A stretch of 64,000 nucleotides of DNA from Fibrobacterota bacterium (GCA_003164335.1 PLTF01000019.1:224-64223); one strand, 5' to 3'. Shown: positions 8,757 through 17,621, numbered from the stretch's first letter. Program-made: numbers and translations. Notes: generated from the letters alone by a model not told the origin.

Positions 8757-10139
8757 ATGAAAACGATGAAGGCATTTCTCATGGCATGGTGGTTCCTTGC
8801 CCTTACGGCGGTACCCGGAGTATATGCCAAAAAACCCGTTACGCCCCTGCCCCTGGATTCGCTCAAACATCAGATTGTGCAATTGGAGCAGGAGATTCAG
8901 GATCTTAAGGACGGCTCTTTCACTGCGGATACGATGATGACCTCGGTGCAGAAGGCGTTCCAGGATTTGCTGCAGTCCCAGATTCAGGACCTCAGCGATA
9001 AGGTCAATTCCGTTTCAGACGCCCAGAAGAAAGTTCTGCCGGGCGAGTTCAACCCGGCCATAGGCGTTGTCGGCGAGGAGATTACCTCGTATAACACCAA
9101 AGGAATGAACGAAAACGGCTCCGGCCGTCCGGGTGGAATCGATGTGGATTTGCGGTCCGTGGAACTCAACGTCGCCTCATCGATCGATCCCTTTGTCAAG
9201 GGATATGCCGTGGTTAATGCCTCGGCGGACCCGCAAACCGGGGAGGCCACCTGGGGTGTTGAAGAGGCTGCCTTGCAAACCACCGCGCTTCCGTTGAACC
9301 TCGAACTCAAGGCGGGAAGATTCTTCGGCGAATTCGGTCGCCTGTCGGATATCCATGACCATGAACTGCCGATGATTTACCGGCCGCTTGCGCTCGACCA
9401 ATATGTCGGCGGAGAATCCCAGAGCGACGGTTTTCAGGTGAACTGGCTGGTGCCGATCCCGCAGTACCTGAGCCTGACTGCCGGTGCGGGCGACCGCTTC
9501 GGCGGGGACATCCAGGAGAATTCCATCGGCAATTTCCGGAATTTCAGCGAGCTGAACTACTGGGCCCGCCTGTCGTCCTACTTCGACCTGACACCGGACT
9601 GGCAGGCCGAAATGGGCGTCTCTGGCCTTTTCAACCCGTCGACCGATTCTTTGAACGGCATACCAACCATGGTGAACGATTCTTTGATAGAGAAAGAGCG
9701 GCGTCTTGCAGGCGTGGATTTTTCGCTCAAGTGGGCGCCTCTCCGGAACAACCAGTTCCAGAGTTTGACGTGGGGGAACGAAGTGCTGTACAGCGATAAT
9801 CGCTACGTCGGCACCCTTCCCGGAAACAACACCACTCTGGTAGATACGTCAATCGGGGCATTGGGCCTCTACTCGTATCTGACATGGAAATTCAGCCGGG
9901 AGTGGTCGGTGTCGTTTCTGGTTAATTGGGTCGAGAACCAGCAGGTAGCAACCTACCGTACCACCCAGTATTCTCCGTATATTACCTGGGCACTCAGTCA
10001 CTGGAACCAGTTGCGCCTGGAATACACCCACACGGAAAATACCGATGACCAGGCGCGCGGCCTGGCGGATAACGACGAGCTCTCACTGCAATGGCAGTGG
10101 ATCATCGGTGCACACTCCCACGGCTGGCAACAACGTTAA
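8757..10139 (+). CDS. Outer-membrane beta-barrel protein linked to zinc uptake
   Basis: 460 residues. Signal peptide about 1-24, ending VYAKKP. It is followed by a short coiled coil (LKHQIVQLEQEIQDL, about 38-85) as in trimeric porins, then a long run of alternating aromatic and hydrophobic strands typical of a 16-18-strand barrel, rich in W and Y and ending in a charged QQR. The ATG at 8757 has GGAG 8 bases upstream and puts the signal peptide at the N-terminus, so I prefer it to an in-frame start 18 codons earlier. The znuA start lies 20 bp downstream, so they are probably co-transcribed. The likely role is passage of zinc or manganese across the outer membrane (context inference). The family is not recognised precisely. 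Confidence 0.7.
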   Translation: MKTMKAFLMAWWFLALTAVPGVYAKKPVTPLPLDSLKHQIVQLEQEIQDLKDGSFTADTMMTSVQKAFQDLLQSQIQDLSDKVNSVSDAQKKVLPGEFNPAIGVVGEEITSYNTKGMNENGSGRPGGIDVDLRSVELNVASSIDPFVKGYAVVNASADPQTGEATWGVEEAALQTTALPLNLELKAGRFFGEFGRLSDIHDHELPMIYRPLALDQYVGGESQSDGFQVNWLVPIPQYLSLTAGAGDRFGGDIQENSIGNFRNFSELNYWARLSSYFDLTPDWQAEMGVSGLFNPSTDSLNGIPTMVNDSLIEKERRLAGVDFSLKWAPLRNNQFQSLTWGNEVLYSDNRYVGTLPGNNTTLVDTSIGALGLYSYLTWKFSREWSVSFLVNWVENQQVATYRTTQYSPYITWALSHWNQLRLEYTHTENTDDQARGLADNDELSLQWQWIIGAHSHGWQQR

Positions 10140-10159
10140 CCATTAAAAGGAATGATACT

Positions 10160-11089
10160 ATGAATATGAAATTTATCCGGCTCAAATTTGCGGTCATGGC
10201 GTTTGCCGCACTGGCCGCCTGGACTCTGCCCGTCCAGGCAGCGAATATTCGCATCGTGACAACGCTGACGGACCTGGCGGACTTTGCGCGCGAGGTAGGG
10301 AAGGACCATGTTGAGGTACACAGCCTTGCCACCGGCATCGAAGATACGCACGGAGTTCCCATGAAGCCGAGTTTCGTCCCGATGCTGAACAGGGCGGATC
10401 TGCTCATCTGTATCGGGTTCGATTGCGAGCACGCATTCCTGCCGGCGCTCCTCGAAGCGAGCAAAAATCCAGGGATTCAATACGGTCGCCCGGGGTATAT
10501 CGACTGTTCCCGGGACATCATTCCCCGGGACGTTCCCCGGTCCACCGACCACTCCGCCGGGGATGTGCATCCCTACGGCAACCCTCACTATACGCTCGAC
10601 CCGGTACTTGCCAAAACGGCAGTCAGGGAAATCTGCGAAGCGCTCGTTGCCTTCGATCCCAAAGATGAGGCCGATTTCATGCACAATCGCGATGTCTACC
10701 TCGCCAAGCTGGATGCTAAAATAGCAGAATGGCAGGAGACCATGAAGCCGCTCAAAGGCCTGCAGTTTGTATCATACCACGAGCACTGGCCCTATTTTGC
10801 CGATCGGTTCGGGTTGGTGTATTTCGGTACCATTGAATTGCGACCGGGTATCGACCCGACGCCCCGGCATATCGAGGAGCTCATCAGGACCATGAAAGCG
10901 GATCATGTGCCGCTGGTCGTCCGTGAACCGCAATTTCCTGAAAAGGTTCCCCGTCTGATTGCGGAAAAAACCGGTGCGTCACTCGTGACCCTGCCGATCA
11001 TGCCGGGTGGTGTTTCCGGTACCGATACCTATATCGCCATGATGGATTACATCATCAAATCCATAAAAACGGCCGTTGCGGTAAAGTAG
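10160..11089 (+). CDS. znuA: Zinc/manganese ABC transporter substrate-binding protein
   Basis: Periplasmic metal-binding component (cluster A-I, SBP_bac_9 family), 309 residues. Signal peptide ends near VQAANIR. Metal-ligand candidates fall where the family has them: H in DTHGVPMKPS (about 56), H in DVHPYGNPHYTLDP (about 135-142), H in YHEHWPYF (about 196-199) and D in GTDTYIAMMDY (about 285). It lacks the long acidic His-rich loop typical of many ZnuA proteins, so manganese or iron is possible. The start at 10160 (AAAGGA upstream) gives a proper signal peptide. It is followed by a strong hairpin, then znuC and znuB. Confidence 0.85.
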   Translation: MNMKFIRLKFAVMAFAALAAWTLPVQAANIRIVTTLTDLADFAREVGKDHVEVHSLATGIEDTHGVPMKPSFVPMLNRADLLICIGFDCEHAFLPALLEASKNPGIQYGRPGYIDCSRDIIPRDVPRSTDHSAGDVHPYGNPHYTLDPVLAKTAVREICEALVAFDPKDEADFMHNRDVYLAKLDAKIAEWQETMKPLKGLQFVSYHEHWPYFADRFGLVYFGTIELRPGIDPTPRHIEELIRTMKADHVPLVVREPQFPEKVPRLIAEKTGASLVTLPIMPGGVSGTDTYIAMMDYIIKSIKTAVAVK

Positions 11090-11103
11090 GCCTTTTACCT
11101 GCA

Positions 11104-11136
11104 AGGCCGGCCCGGGACGGTTAATCGGGCCGGCCT
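11104..11136 (+). terminator. Intra-operon hairpin between znuA and znuC
   Basis: Perfect 11-bp stem AGGCCGGCCCG/CGGGCCGGCCT with an 11-nt loop but no strong T-run. It probably acts as a partial terminator or 3' stabiliser, giving more binding protein than ATPase. Confidence 0.6.
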
Positions 11137-11157
11137 GTTAGAGGATCATTCATAAAA

Positions 11158-11874
11158 ATGACCAATGCAATAATTACTTTTGAGAATCTGGGTATCGGGT
11201 ACCAGGGCAGGCCGCTGCTGAGCGATATTTCCCTGTCCATTACCCGGGGAAGCTTTACCGCCATCCTCGGCGCCAACGGCTCCGGAAAATCAACCATGCT
11301 CAAGACCGTGCTCGGGCTCATTCCTCCCGTTGCCGGACGCATCGCGCTGGCTGCCGACCGCGGAGAATCGTTTGTGTTCGGCTACGTTCCGCAGACGTCC
11401 AATCTCGATCCGCTCTTTCCCTTCACCGGTTTCGATGTCGCGCTCATGGGAGCTTACGGGCGCGTCAAGCCGGGCCGGTTGGTACCGCACGCGGAGCGTA
11501 CATTTACGCATGAGTGCCTGGAAGCGGCCGGTGCGCAGGGCTTTGCCCGGGAACGGTTTGCCGAGCTTTCCGGCGGGCAGAAACAGCGCGTTCTCATCGC
11601 GCGCGCCCTGGTGACCAGGCCGGATATCCTGGTGCTCGACGAGCCGACCTCAGGAGTGGATGCCGCGGCGACGCGTGCGGTTCTGGAGTTTATCTCCAGG
11701 ATTCACCGTGAAAAGGAGATCACCGTCCTCCTGGTAACCCACGATCTCCCGATTGTCCGCAACCATGCCCAGCAGGTTATCTGGCTGCATCAGGGCAGGG
11801 CGCTCTACGGTCCGGTGGCCGAGATGCTCATGCCCGACCGGCTGATGTCGATTTTTGAAATGGAGGTACGGTAA
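11158..11874 (+). CDS. znuC: Zinc/manganese ABC transporter ATP-binding protein
   Basis: Cytoplasmic ATPase of the metal importer, 238 residues, normal length. Walker A GANGSGKST (about 39-47), Q-loop YVPQTSNLDPLFP, signature LSGGQKQR (about 138-145), Walker B ILVLDEPTSGVD (about 157-168), switch His in VTHDLP. The stop codon is followed after two bases by the znuB start, so the genes are translationally close. It is separated from znuA by a hairpin. Confidence 0.92.
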   Translation: MTNAIITFENLGIGYQGRPLLSDISLSITRGSFTAILGANGSGKSTMLKTVLGLIPPVAGRIALAADRGESFVFGYVPQTSNLDPLFPFTGFDVALMGAYGRVKPGRLVPHAERTFTHECLEAAGAQGFARERFAELSGGQKQRVLIARALVTRPDILVLDEPTSGVDAAATRAVLEFISRIHREKEITVLLVTHDLPIVRNHAQQVIWLHQGRALYGPVAEMLMPDRLMSIFEMEVR

Positions 11875-11876
11875 CC

Positions 11877-12812
11877 ATGGAATCGCTGCTCCAGATTTTA
11901 TCACCGGATTTTCTGCTGCGCAACTCGGTCTATACGAGCATCCTGGTAGGCTTCGCATGCCCGCTTGTCGGAGTTTTTCTCGTATTGCGAAGGCTGGTGT
12001 TCATGGGGGTCGCCTTGCCGCAGATATCTTCAACCGGGGTGGCCGTAGCCCTTTCGATTCCCCTCTGGCTTGGAGTGAGCCATGCCGCCCACAGTTCTCA
12101 GAGTGAGCATGCGATGGCCTTTGCCGGATCCATAGCTTTCACCCTGATCGCCATCCTGGTGCTGGCATTCCTGGAGCGGCGCGGCAAGGGGCAGCCCGAA
12201 GGCAGGCTTGGAACCGCCTATGTCGTTGCCGCGGCACTGAGCATACTGATACTCTCGAAGAACCGCTATGCCGAGCTGGGGTGGCTCGATCTGCTCAAGG
12301 GCGAGGTCATCACCATTTCCAACTTCGATCTGTCACTGACGGCAACCATGCTGGCGCTGGTGCTCATGGCGCTGGCACTTTTTCATAAGGAACTATTTCT
12401 CGTATCGTTTGACCGGGTTATGGCGATCACCCTCGGAAAAAATGTCGTATTCTGGGATAGTATCCTGTATCTCCTGCTCGGTCTCACCGTGTCCCTGGCA
12501 GTCCTGAGCGTCGGGCCGCTCATTGCCTTCGGCTTTCTGCTTATACCCGCGCTCATCGCGCATCTCTTTGCGCGTACCATGCGGCAATTTCTTTTGATCG
12601 CCTCGTTTACAGGCGGTGTCGCTTCGTTTATCGGTTTCTGGATAGCCTATGCGTGGGACTTTCCGGTCGGACCTGCGGATGTCGTGCTGCTCGGGATTTT
12701 CTACGGCATTGCCTGGGTCGTCGCCGGAATCGCCGGGTTGACATCGGATAAGCGCCCGGGCCGGAATAGTCGTGCCCCGGGCGGAACCGGACAGGCCGGG
12801 GCTTCCTTATAG
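11877..12812 (+). CDS. znuB: Zinc/manganese ABC transporter permease
   Basis: Inner-membrane permease of the ABC-3 family, 311 residues with 8 or so hydrophobic segments. Family features: a VFLVLRRLVFMGVALPQIS stretch near residue 40 and SVGPLIAFGFLLIPALIAHLF near 205. Its 3' end overlaps the convergent trpS 3' end by six bases. It completes the importer with znuA and znuC. The C-terminal tail (about 20 residues after the last helix) is polar and basic. Confidence 0.9.
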   Translation: MESLLQILSPDFLLRNSVYTSILVGFACPLVGVFLVLRRLVFMGVALPQISSTGVAVALSIPLWLGVSHAAHSSQSEHAMAFAGSIAFTLIAILVLAFLERRGKGQPEGRLGTAYVVAAALSILILSKNRYAELGWLDLLKGEVITISNFDLSLTATMLALVLMALALFHKELFLVSFDRVMAITLGKNVVFWDSILYLLLGLTVSLAVLSVGPLIAFGFLLIPALIAHLFARTMRQFLLIASFTGGVASFIGFWIAYAWDFPVGPADVVLLGIFYGIAWVVAGIAGLTSDKRPGRNSRAPGGTGQAGASL

Positions 12813-13769
12813 CACTCCGACCAGCTCCCGCACCTTGTTGAGCGTCTGCAGTGCAATGGTGCGCGCTTTTTCCGCCCCCTTTGCCCTGACCCGTGCAACG
12901 CATTCCGGGTCTCTTGCCAGCTCTGCCCTCTTCTCCCGGAACGGTTTGAAGTATTCCCAAAGCACGCTGAAAAGCTCCTTCTTGGCATCGCCGTAGCCGT
13001 AGCCGCCGGCTCGAAACTTTTCGGCCATGAGCTGCGTCCTGTCGGTTGCGGCAAACAGCTGGTAGAGAGAGTAAATCGTGCTGGCATCGGGATTCTTCGG
13101 CGCTTCAACCGGGGTTGGATCGGTAACGATGCTCATGATTTTTTTCCGGATTGCCTTCTCCTCGCCGAATATTTCAATGGTATTTCCATAGGATTTGGAC
13201 ATCTTCTGACCGTCGATGCCGGGAATTACGGCAAGCGATTCGGTAATCTCCGGCTCGGGAATTGCGAAAACATCGCCATAGGTACTGTTGAACCTGAGAG
13301 CGATATCGCGGGTCACCTCCACATGCTGCTTCTGGTCCCGGCCGACCGGCACCAGATTGCTCTGGTAAAGCAGGATGTCGGCTGCCATGAGAACCGGGTA
13401 GGAGAACAGGCCCTGGTTGGGAGGAATATCCTTCGCAACGGCGTCCTTGTAGGCATGGCAGCGTTCGAGCAGGCCGACCGCCGTAACATTACTCAGATAC
13501 CAGGTCAGCTCCGTCACCTCCGGCACATCGGATTGTACCCAGAAGACCGAGCGATCGGGATCGATGCCCAGTGCCAGGAGGTCGAGAATTGCCTCGTGGG
13601 TGTACTCGGCCATTTTTTTTCCATCAAACATGGTCGTCAAACTGTGCAAATTTGCCACAAAGCAGAAGAGTTCCCCCCTCGACTGCGATGCTACCATGGG
13701 TTTGATCATGCCGAGATAGTTGCCGATATGGATGGTGCCCGAAGGCTTTATGCCGGACAGGATGCGCAT
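12807..13769 (-). CDS. trpS: Tryptophanyl-tRNA synthetase
   Basis: Charges tRNA-Trp; class Ic synthetase, 320 residues, usual length. HIGH-type motif GTIHIGNYLG (about residues 11-20) and KMSKS motif in GQKMSKSYGN (about 194-203). Tryptophan-pocket region VGRDQKQHVEVTRDIA is intact. It is a single gene read towards znuB, with the coding ends overlapping by six bases and no room for a separate terminator. Upstream is a 316-bp gap shared with the divergent GH2 gene. Confidence 0.96.
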   Translation of the reverse strand: MRILSGIKPSGTIHIGNYLGMIKPMVASQSRGELFCFVANLHSLTTMFDGKKMAEYTHEAILDLLALGIDPDRSVFWVQSDVPEVTELTWYLSNVTAVGLLERCHAYKDAVAKDIPPNQGLFSYPVLMAADILLYQSNLVPVGRDQKQHVEVTRDIALRFNSTYGDVFAIPEPEITESLAVIPGIDGQKMSKSYGNTIEIFGEEKAIRKKIMSIVTDPTPVEAPKNPDASTIYSLYQLFAATDRTQLMAEKFRAGGYGYGDAKKELFSVLWEYFKPFREKRAELARDPECVARVRAKGAEKARTIALQTLNKVRELVGVL

Positions 13770-14085
13770 TGATGTTGCGACCCCTTTCTGTCGATTATTC
13801 AGGTGGTGGAAGATTATCGGGAACCGGTTCTATACGCTGAAGATCGCGATTCGAGAATCAGTATTTCATGGATTGAAAAAATATGATGAGCGGTTTCTAA
13901 TCTCAAGACTGCCATACGCCGGCGGGTCATTATTGAGCAATAAACAATGGACTCGATTCCCCGCGCAACATAATTTATCTGCTGGGAAACGCAAGTGCAG
14001 GAGAGCACCTTATTAGTCGCAGGACCCGATTTTGAAATAGCCCTCGTCAGGGGGATTCGTCATTAATACCATGGGGAGGGACGGG
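13770..14085. other. Divergent intergenic region between trpS and the GH2 gene
   Basis: 316 bp that must hold promoters for both flanking genes. It is less GC-rich than its surroundings. I find no tRNA, no strong hairpin and no convincing -35/-10 pair. Confidence 0.5.
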
Positions 14086-16776
14086 GTGATTCTTAAAAAA
14101 ATAAGCAACATAGGTAAGGTGGCGACTACCGGTCTGATGGCAGCGGGTCTGATCTTTTTTGCGGTCCATGCCGCAACCTTTTCCCCGCAAAGTTCCTCCC
14201 GCACGACCATCAATTTCGATCGCGGCTGGTTGTATGACAGTACCGATAATCCGGCGTTTTCAGCGGCCTCCTATCCGGGAGATTCCTTGTGGAGCAAGGT
14301 CTGCCTGCCGCATGCGAATAAATATGTCAAGCACCTGTATTGCAACGGGGGAGCGACTTCGAACGCCTACGGGTCCGGCGCCGAATGGGAATTCAACTCC
14401 TGGTACCGCAAGCACTATACGCCTTCCTCCGCGTACAGCGGGCTTCGCTTCCTGCTCCAGTTCGAGGCAGTTGCCACCGTATGCTCGGTCTATGTCAACG
14501 GAACGCTCGTCGGTACCCATGCCGGCTCGTATACTCCGTTTACGCTCGATATTACCGGCAAGATAACGACCGGCCAGAGCAATACCTTTGCCGTGAAGGT
14601 TAATTCACAGCTTCAGGCAAATTTGCCTCCCGAGGGGGGCGGCATGGATTACTGCCTGTTCGGCGGCATCGTGCGTAACGTGTACCTCATCGTGGCCCCG
14701 CCGCTCTATACCGAATACAATTTCGTTTATATGCCGAACTGCTCGACCGCCAATTGCTCGCAGAACGGCATCGTGATGTCGCAGGCCAAGATCAAAAATG
14801 CCGCGACGGTATCGAAAAGCTGCACGGTCATCACCTCGATCGTCGACCATGCGAACACCGTGGTGGCGACCGGTACCGCGACCGGAACCATTACGGCAGG
14901 CGATAGTGCGGTCCTCACTGCCACGCTCAGCCAGATTGCTGCGCTCCACCAGTGGTCGGTCGATACTCCGTATCTCTATACCGTTTATACCCAGGTTATG
15001 GACGGTACCGCCTATGTCGATCAGTTCAACGATACGACCGGATTCCGGTCAATCTACTTCGGCAATAAAACGGCGGCGAACTGCGCCTTTTACCTTAACG
15101 GAAAATTGCTCAAGCTTTTCGGCCTCGACCGGCATGAAACCTACCCCTATTTCGGCAGGGCGGCGGCGCCGCGGCTCCAGAGAAATGACGCCGATATCCT
15201 GAAAAGTCTCGGCTGCAACTGCGTCCGGTGTTCGCACTATCCCCAGGCACCGGATTTCATCAGGGAATGCGACAAAATCGGCATCCTGCTGATCGAAGAG
15301 GTTCCGGGGTGGCAGTATCTTCCCACGACCAATACGGCGTGGACCGGCAATCTGCAGCAGGACCTTAAAGACATGATTACCCGCGACAGGAACCATCCTT
15401 CGGTAATCAGCTGGGGGGTGCGGGTCAACGAATCAGGGGACGATGATGCACTCTATCAACCCATGAACGATACCGCCCGGACAATGGATCCATCGCGCCC
15501 CACCTATGGTGCACGGATGAGCTCAGGAGCAACCTCAAGCTATTTCGAGGACATCTGGGCAAGGACCTCTCCGGGTGCCACCTCTTCGGGTCCGTTCCCG
15601 TTTTTTGCGGTTGAAAGCTGCGGGTGGCAAGGGCAGGTGCTTCCGACCAGCTGGAGCTGGTATCCGGACGACAGCATATTGAAGACCTCGGGAAGCCCCT
15701 ATGGGGGGGTGCCTGAGAATGTCAACACCCAGAGTTCCGGTTTTAACAATCAGTACCAGTGCGGGACCCTCGGATGGTGCGCCTTTGACTATAATTCTCC
15801 GCATCCTAACGCCGTTACGAATACCGCTCTGGGCACCCGGGGAATGGGTGCCTATGTTTCCCCGTTCGGGTGCGAAAACACCTTCCGCATTCCAAAATTC
15901 AGCGCCTACGTCTTCCAGTCACAGCGCAACCCCGCGCTCTATGGGCCAATGGTCTTTATCGCCAGCGACTGGACCGCCTCCTCACCCGATACCGTGACGG
16001 TCTTCAGCAACTGCGACTCTGTCCAACTTTCGCTCAACGGTACCTCCCAGGGCACAAAGAAGGGGACCGATGGACCTTATTTACCCCATCCTGCGTTTCA
16101 GTGGACCTTTACTGCCGCTACCCACCAGGCGGGTACCCTGAAGGCGGTGGGGTATTACGGCGGGGCGGTTGCGGCAACCCACCAGATCACCACCCCCGGC
16201 GCTCCGGTGCAGCTGGTCTTGACGCCCGATACCAGTACGATTTATGACGGCGGGGATATGACGAGAATTCTCATATCGCTGGTCGACTCTTCGGGCAGGG
16301 CGATACGATCGAGGGCCGACTCCATCAGCATGTCCGCCACCGGTGCGGGACTCTTCATCGGCGAAGCGCGGTCGGCACTCGAGGGTGGCCAGTTCGCTTT
16401 TTATGTGAAGTCGGAAGATGGGGTTGCCGGGACCATCACCTGCCAGGCGAGTATCATCGGCAGTACCACCATTCCTGCGGCAAGTACAACGGTCAATGTC
16501 GTGCCGGCGCCGACAACCGGCGTGGTCAAGAGGGTGGAGAGCGGTTCGGTTGCGCCCCAATCCCGGACCATGTTCCGTACCTTTACGAGCAATAAGTTCC
16601 TCGTGCCGTCATCGGCGGGGAAAAATGCCCTCATGACGGTTTACGATCTCAGCGGCAAGCTCCTGTACCGGAAGGCAGTTGTGCCGATGCAGAAAATCGA
16701 CCTTGCAAAAGCATTCGGCGGTTCATCCGCCACCTATATTGTGAAATTTGAGAGAAAACCGGCGGTTGAACAATAA
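14086..16776 (+). CDS. Secreted glycoside hydrolase family 2 (beta-galactosidase-like)
   Basis: About 896 residues, exported. An N-terminal basic stretch and hydrophobic helix form the signal peptide (ending FAVHAAT). GH2 order: sugar-binding jelly roll (about 40-210, FEAVATVCSVYVNGTLVG), immunoglobulin-like domain (215-325), TIM barrel (330-620) with DRHETYP, RCSHYP, then acid/base Glu in NHPSVISWGVRVNES and probable nucleophile Glu in FAVESCGW. Two more beta-domains follow (640-810), then a short divergent T9SS-like tail (VYDLSGKLLYRK). The GTG at 14086 has AGGGACGG upstream, better than the ATG at 14071. Specificity could be beta-galactoside, glucuronide or mannoside; sequence alone does not decide. 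A GTAG-type palindrome follows the stop by two bases. Confidence 0.85.
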   Translation: MILKKISNIGKVATTGLMAAGLIFFAVHAATFSPQSSSRTTINFDRGWLYDSTDNPAFSAASYPGDSLWSKVCLPHANKYVKHLYCNGGATSNAYGSGAEWEFNSWYRKHYTPSSAYSGLRFLLQFEAVATVCSVYVNGTLVGTHAGSYTPFTLDITGKITTGQSNTFAVKVNSQLQANLPPEGGGMDYCLFGGIVRNVYLIVAPPLYTEYNFVYMPNCSTANCSQNGIVMSQAKIKNAATVSKSCTVITSIVDHANTVVATGTATGTITAGDSAVLTATLSQIAALHQWSVDTPYLYTVYTQVMDGTAYVDQFNDTTGFRSIYFGNKTAANCAFYLNGKLLKLFGLDRHETYPYFGRAAAPRLQRNDADILKSLGCNCVRCSHYPQAPDFIRECDKIGILLIEEVPGWQYLPTTNTAWTGNLQQDLKDMITRDRNHPSVISWGVRVNESGDDDALYQPMNDTARTMDPSRPTYGARMSSGATSSYFEDIWARTSPGATSSGPFPFFAVESCGWQGQVLPTSWSWYPDDSILKTSGSPYGGVPENVNTQSSGFNNQYQCGTLGWCAFDYNSPHPNAVTNTALGTRGMGAYVSPFGCENTFRIPKFSAYVFQSQRNPALYGPMVFIASDWTASSPDTVTVFSNCDSVQLSLNGTSQGTKKGTDGPYLPHPAFQWTFTAATHQAGTLKAVGYYGGAVAATHQITTPGAPVQLVLTPDTSTIYDGGDMTRILISLVDSSGRAIRSRADSISMSATGAGLFIGEARSALEGGQFAFYVKSEDGVAGTITCQASIIGSTTIPAASTTVNVVPAPTTGVVKRVESGSVAPQSRTMFRTFTSNKFLVPSSAGKNALMTVYDLSGKLLYRKAVVPMQKIDLAKAFGGSSATYIVKFERKPAVEQ

Positions 16777-16778
16777 AA

Positions 16779-16806
16779 GTAGAGACGTTGCATGCAACGT
16801 CTCTAC
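16779..16806. repeat. Perfect 28-bp GTAG/CTAC palindrome between convergent genes
   Basis: GTAGAGACGTTGCA followed by its exact reverse complement. It sits between the ends of the GH2 and hsp20 genes, so it can act as a bidirectional terminator. A GTAG foot on a hairpin is typical of REP elements mobilised by RAYT (TnpA-REP) transposases; no such gene is in the window. Confidence 0.8.
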
Positions 16807-16832
16807 CCGAATTAAACGTTCCGATGTATTTA

Positions 16833-17270
16833 TCAGTCAACCTTGACTTCGATCGCCTTGGGCTTGGATTCCTCGGTCTTCTTCAGGCTGATTTCAAGAA
16901 CCCCGTTCGTGTACCGCGCTTCGATATTCTTGCTGTCGACGTGTGACGGCAGCGAAAAGCTTCTCATGAATTTGCCGTATCGCCGCTCGAAGTGGTAGTA
17001 CGAATCCTTGTTCGCGCTTTCGAATTCGCTCTTCTTTTCGCCCGAGAGGGAGAGCACCCCGTCTTCGACGCTCACCTTGATATCCTCTCTGGTCATTCCC
17101 GGCAGATCCGCCCTGATCAGATACCCCTCCCCCGACTCGGTGATATCGACTCGCGGGAATGTCGATCCGGAAAGTTCCCTGCCTCTCCAGTCCAACCCTC
17201 CGGCCATGAGATCGTTGAGTTCTTCGAACATTGCGGTGAGAGGATTCCCTTCATAGCGTATCAGTGACAT
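16833..17270 (-). CDS. Small heat-shock protein, Hsp20/alpha-crystallin family
   Basis: ATP-independent holdase chaperone, 145 residues. The alpha-crystallin domain spans about 38-135, with ADLPGMTREDIKVSV, LSLSGEKKSE, the GKFMRSFSLPSHVD strand and the terminal GVLEISLKK motif. SLP replaces the more usual RLP. It is preceded by AGGAG. A 61-residue gene lies 21 bp upstream on the same strand, and a -24/-12 sigma-54-type promoter lies above that; the pair is probably one stress-inducible transcript. Confidence 0.94.
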   Translation of the reverse strand: MSLIRYEGNPLTAMFEELNDLMAGGLDWRGRELSGSTFPRVDITESGEGYLIRADLPGMTREDIKVSVEDGVLSLSGEKKSEFESANKDSYYHFERRYGKFMRSFSLPSHVDSKNIEARYTNGVLEISLKKTEESKPKAIEVKVD

Positions 17271-17291
17271 ACCTTCTCCTTTGTTTAAGTG

Positions 17292-17477
17292 TTACAGTTT
17301 GTTTATAAAGGCTTCCACCGTTAGGGTGGTATTCAGCAGTATAACGAGATTCAGGATATCGTCGGCGCCGATTACCAGATTGCGCTCCGGCCTGCCACCC
17401 ATGAACGGTATATAGCCCGGCTTCATAACTTCCTCCAGCCGAACGCTTCTTTTGTCTACTATATTCCTTTTTTCCAC
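17292..17477 (-). CDS. Small hypothetical protein cotranscribed with hsp20
   Basis: 61 residues from a GTG start with AAGGGGG upstream at good spacing. The N-terminal half is charged (KRNIVDKRSVRLEEV), with a central GYIPFMGGRPERN and a hydrophobic C-terminal segment (ADDILNLVILLNTTLTVEAF). I do not recognise a family. It ends 21 bp before the hsp20 start and is the first gene after a sigma-54-type promoter. An upstream in-frame extension exists but has no ribosome site. It could be a stress-related adaptor; this is a guess from context only. Confidence 0.6.
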   Translation of the reverse strand: MEKRNIVDKRSVRLEEVMKPGYIPFMGGRPERNLVIGADDILNLVILLNTTLTVEAFINKL

Positions 17478-17525
17478 CGTGAACCCCCTTGCTGAGTAGT
17501 CTCTTTGATTGCACCGCTTACAATG

Positions 17526-17542
17526 CGCAAGCGGTGTGCCAG
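17526..17542 (-). promoter_or_regulatory. Sigma-54 (-24/-12) promoter for the 61-aa gene and hsp20
   Basis: On the minus strand the sequence reads C-TGGCAC-ACCGC-TTGC-G. The -24 GG and -12 GC are exactly 12 bases apart, with a perfect TGGCAC and TTGC. Predicted transcription starts near 17515, about 38 nt before the GTG start. Confidence 0.72.
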
Positions 17543-17591
17543 CGTTATGATGCCCGCCGGAGCTCCCTTGCGGGCATTCGCGGCTCCCCGA

Positions 17592-17621
17592 CGCGCAAAA
17601 TGCAACGTTGCCCGCGCAAAA
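17592..17621. promoter_or_regulatory. Possible enhancer site for the sigma-54 promoter
   Basis: Perfect palindrome GCAACGTTGC (17602-17611) flanked by direct repeats CGCGCAAAA (17592-17600, 17613-17621). It lies roughly 80-105 bp upstream of the predicted start, the usual place for bacterial enhancer-binding protein sites. The rest of the 308-bp gap holds a TGCCCGC/GCGGGCA hairpin (17551-17576) and nothing else clear. Confidence 0.4.
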
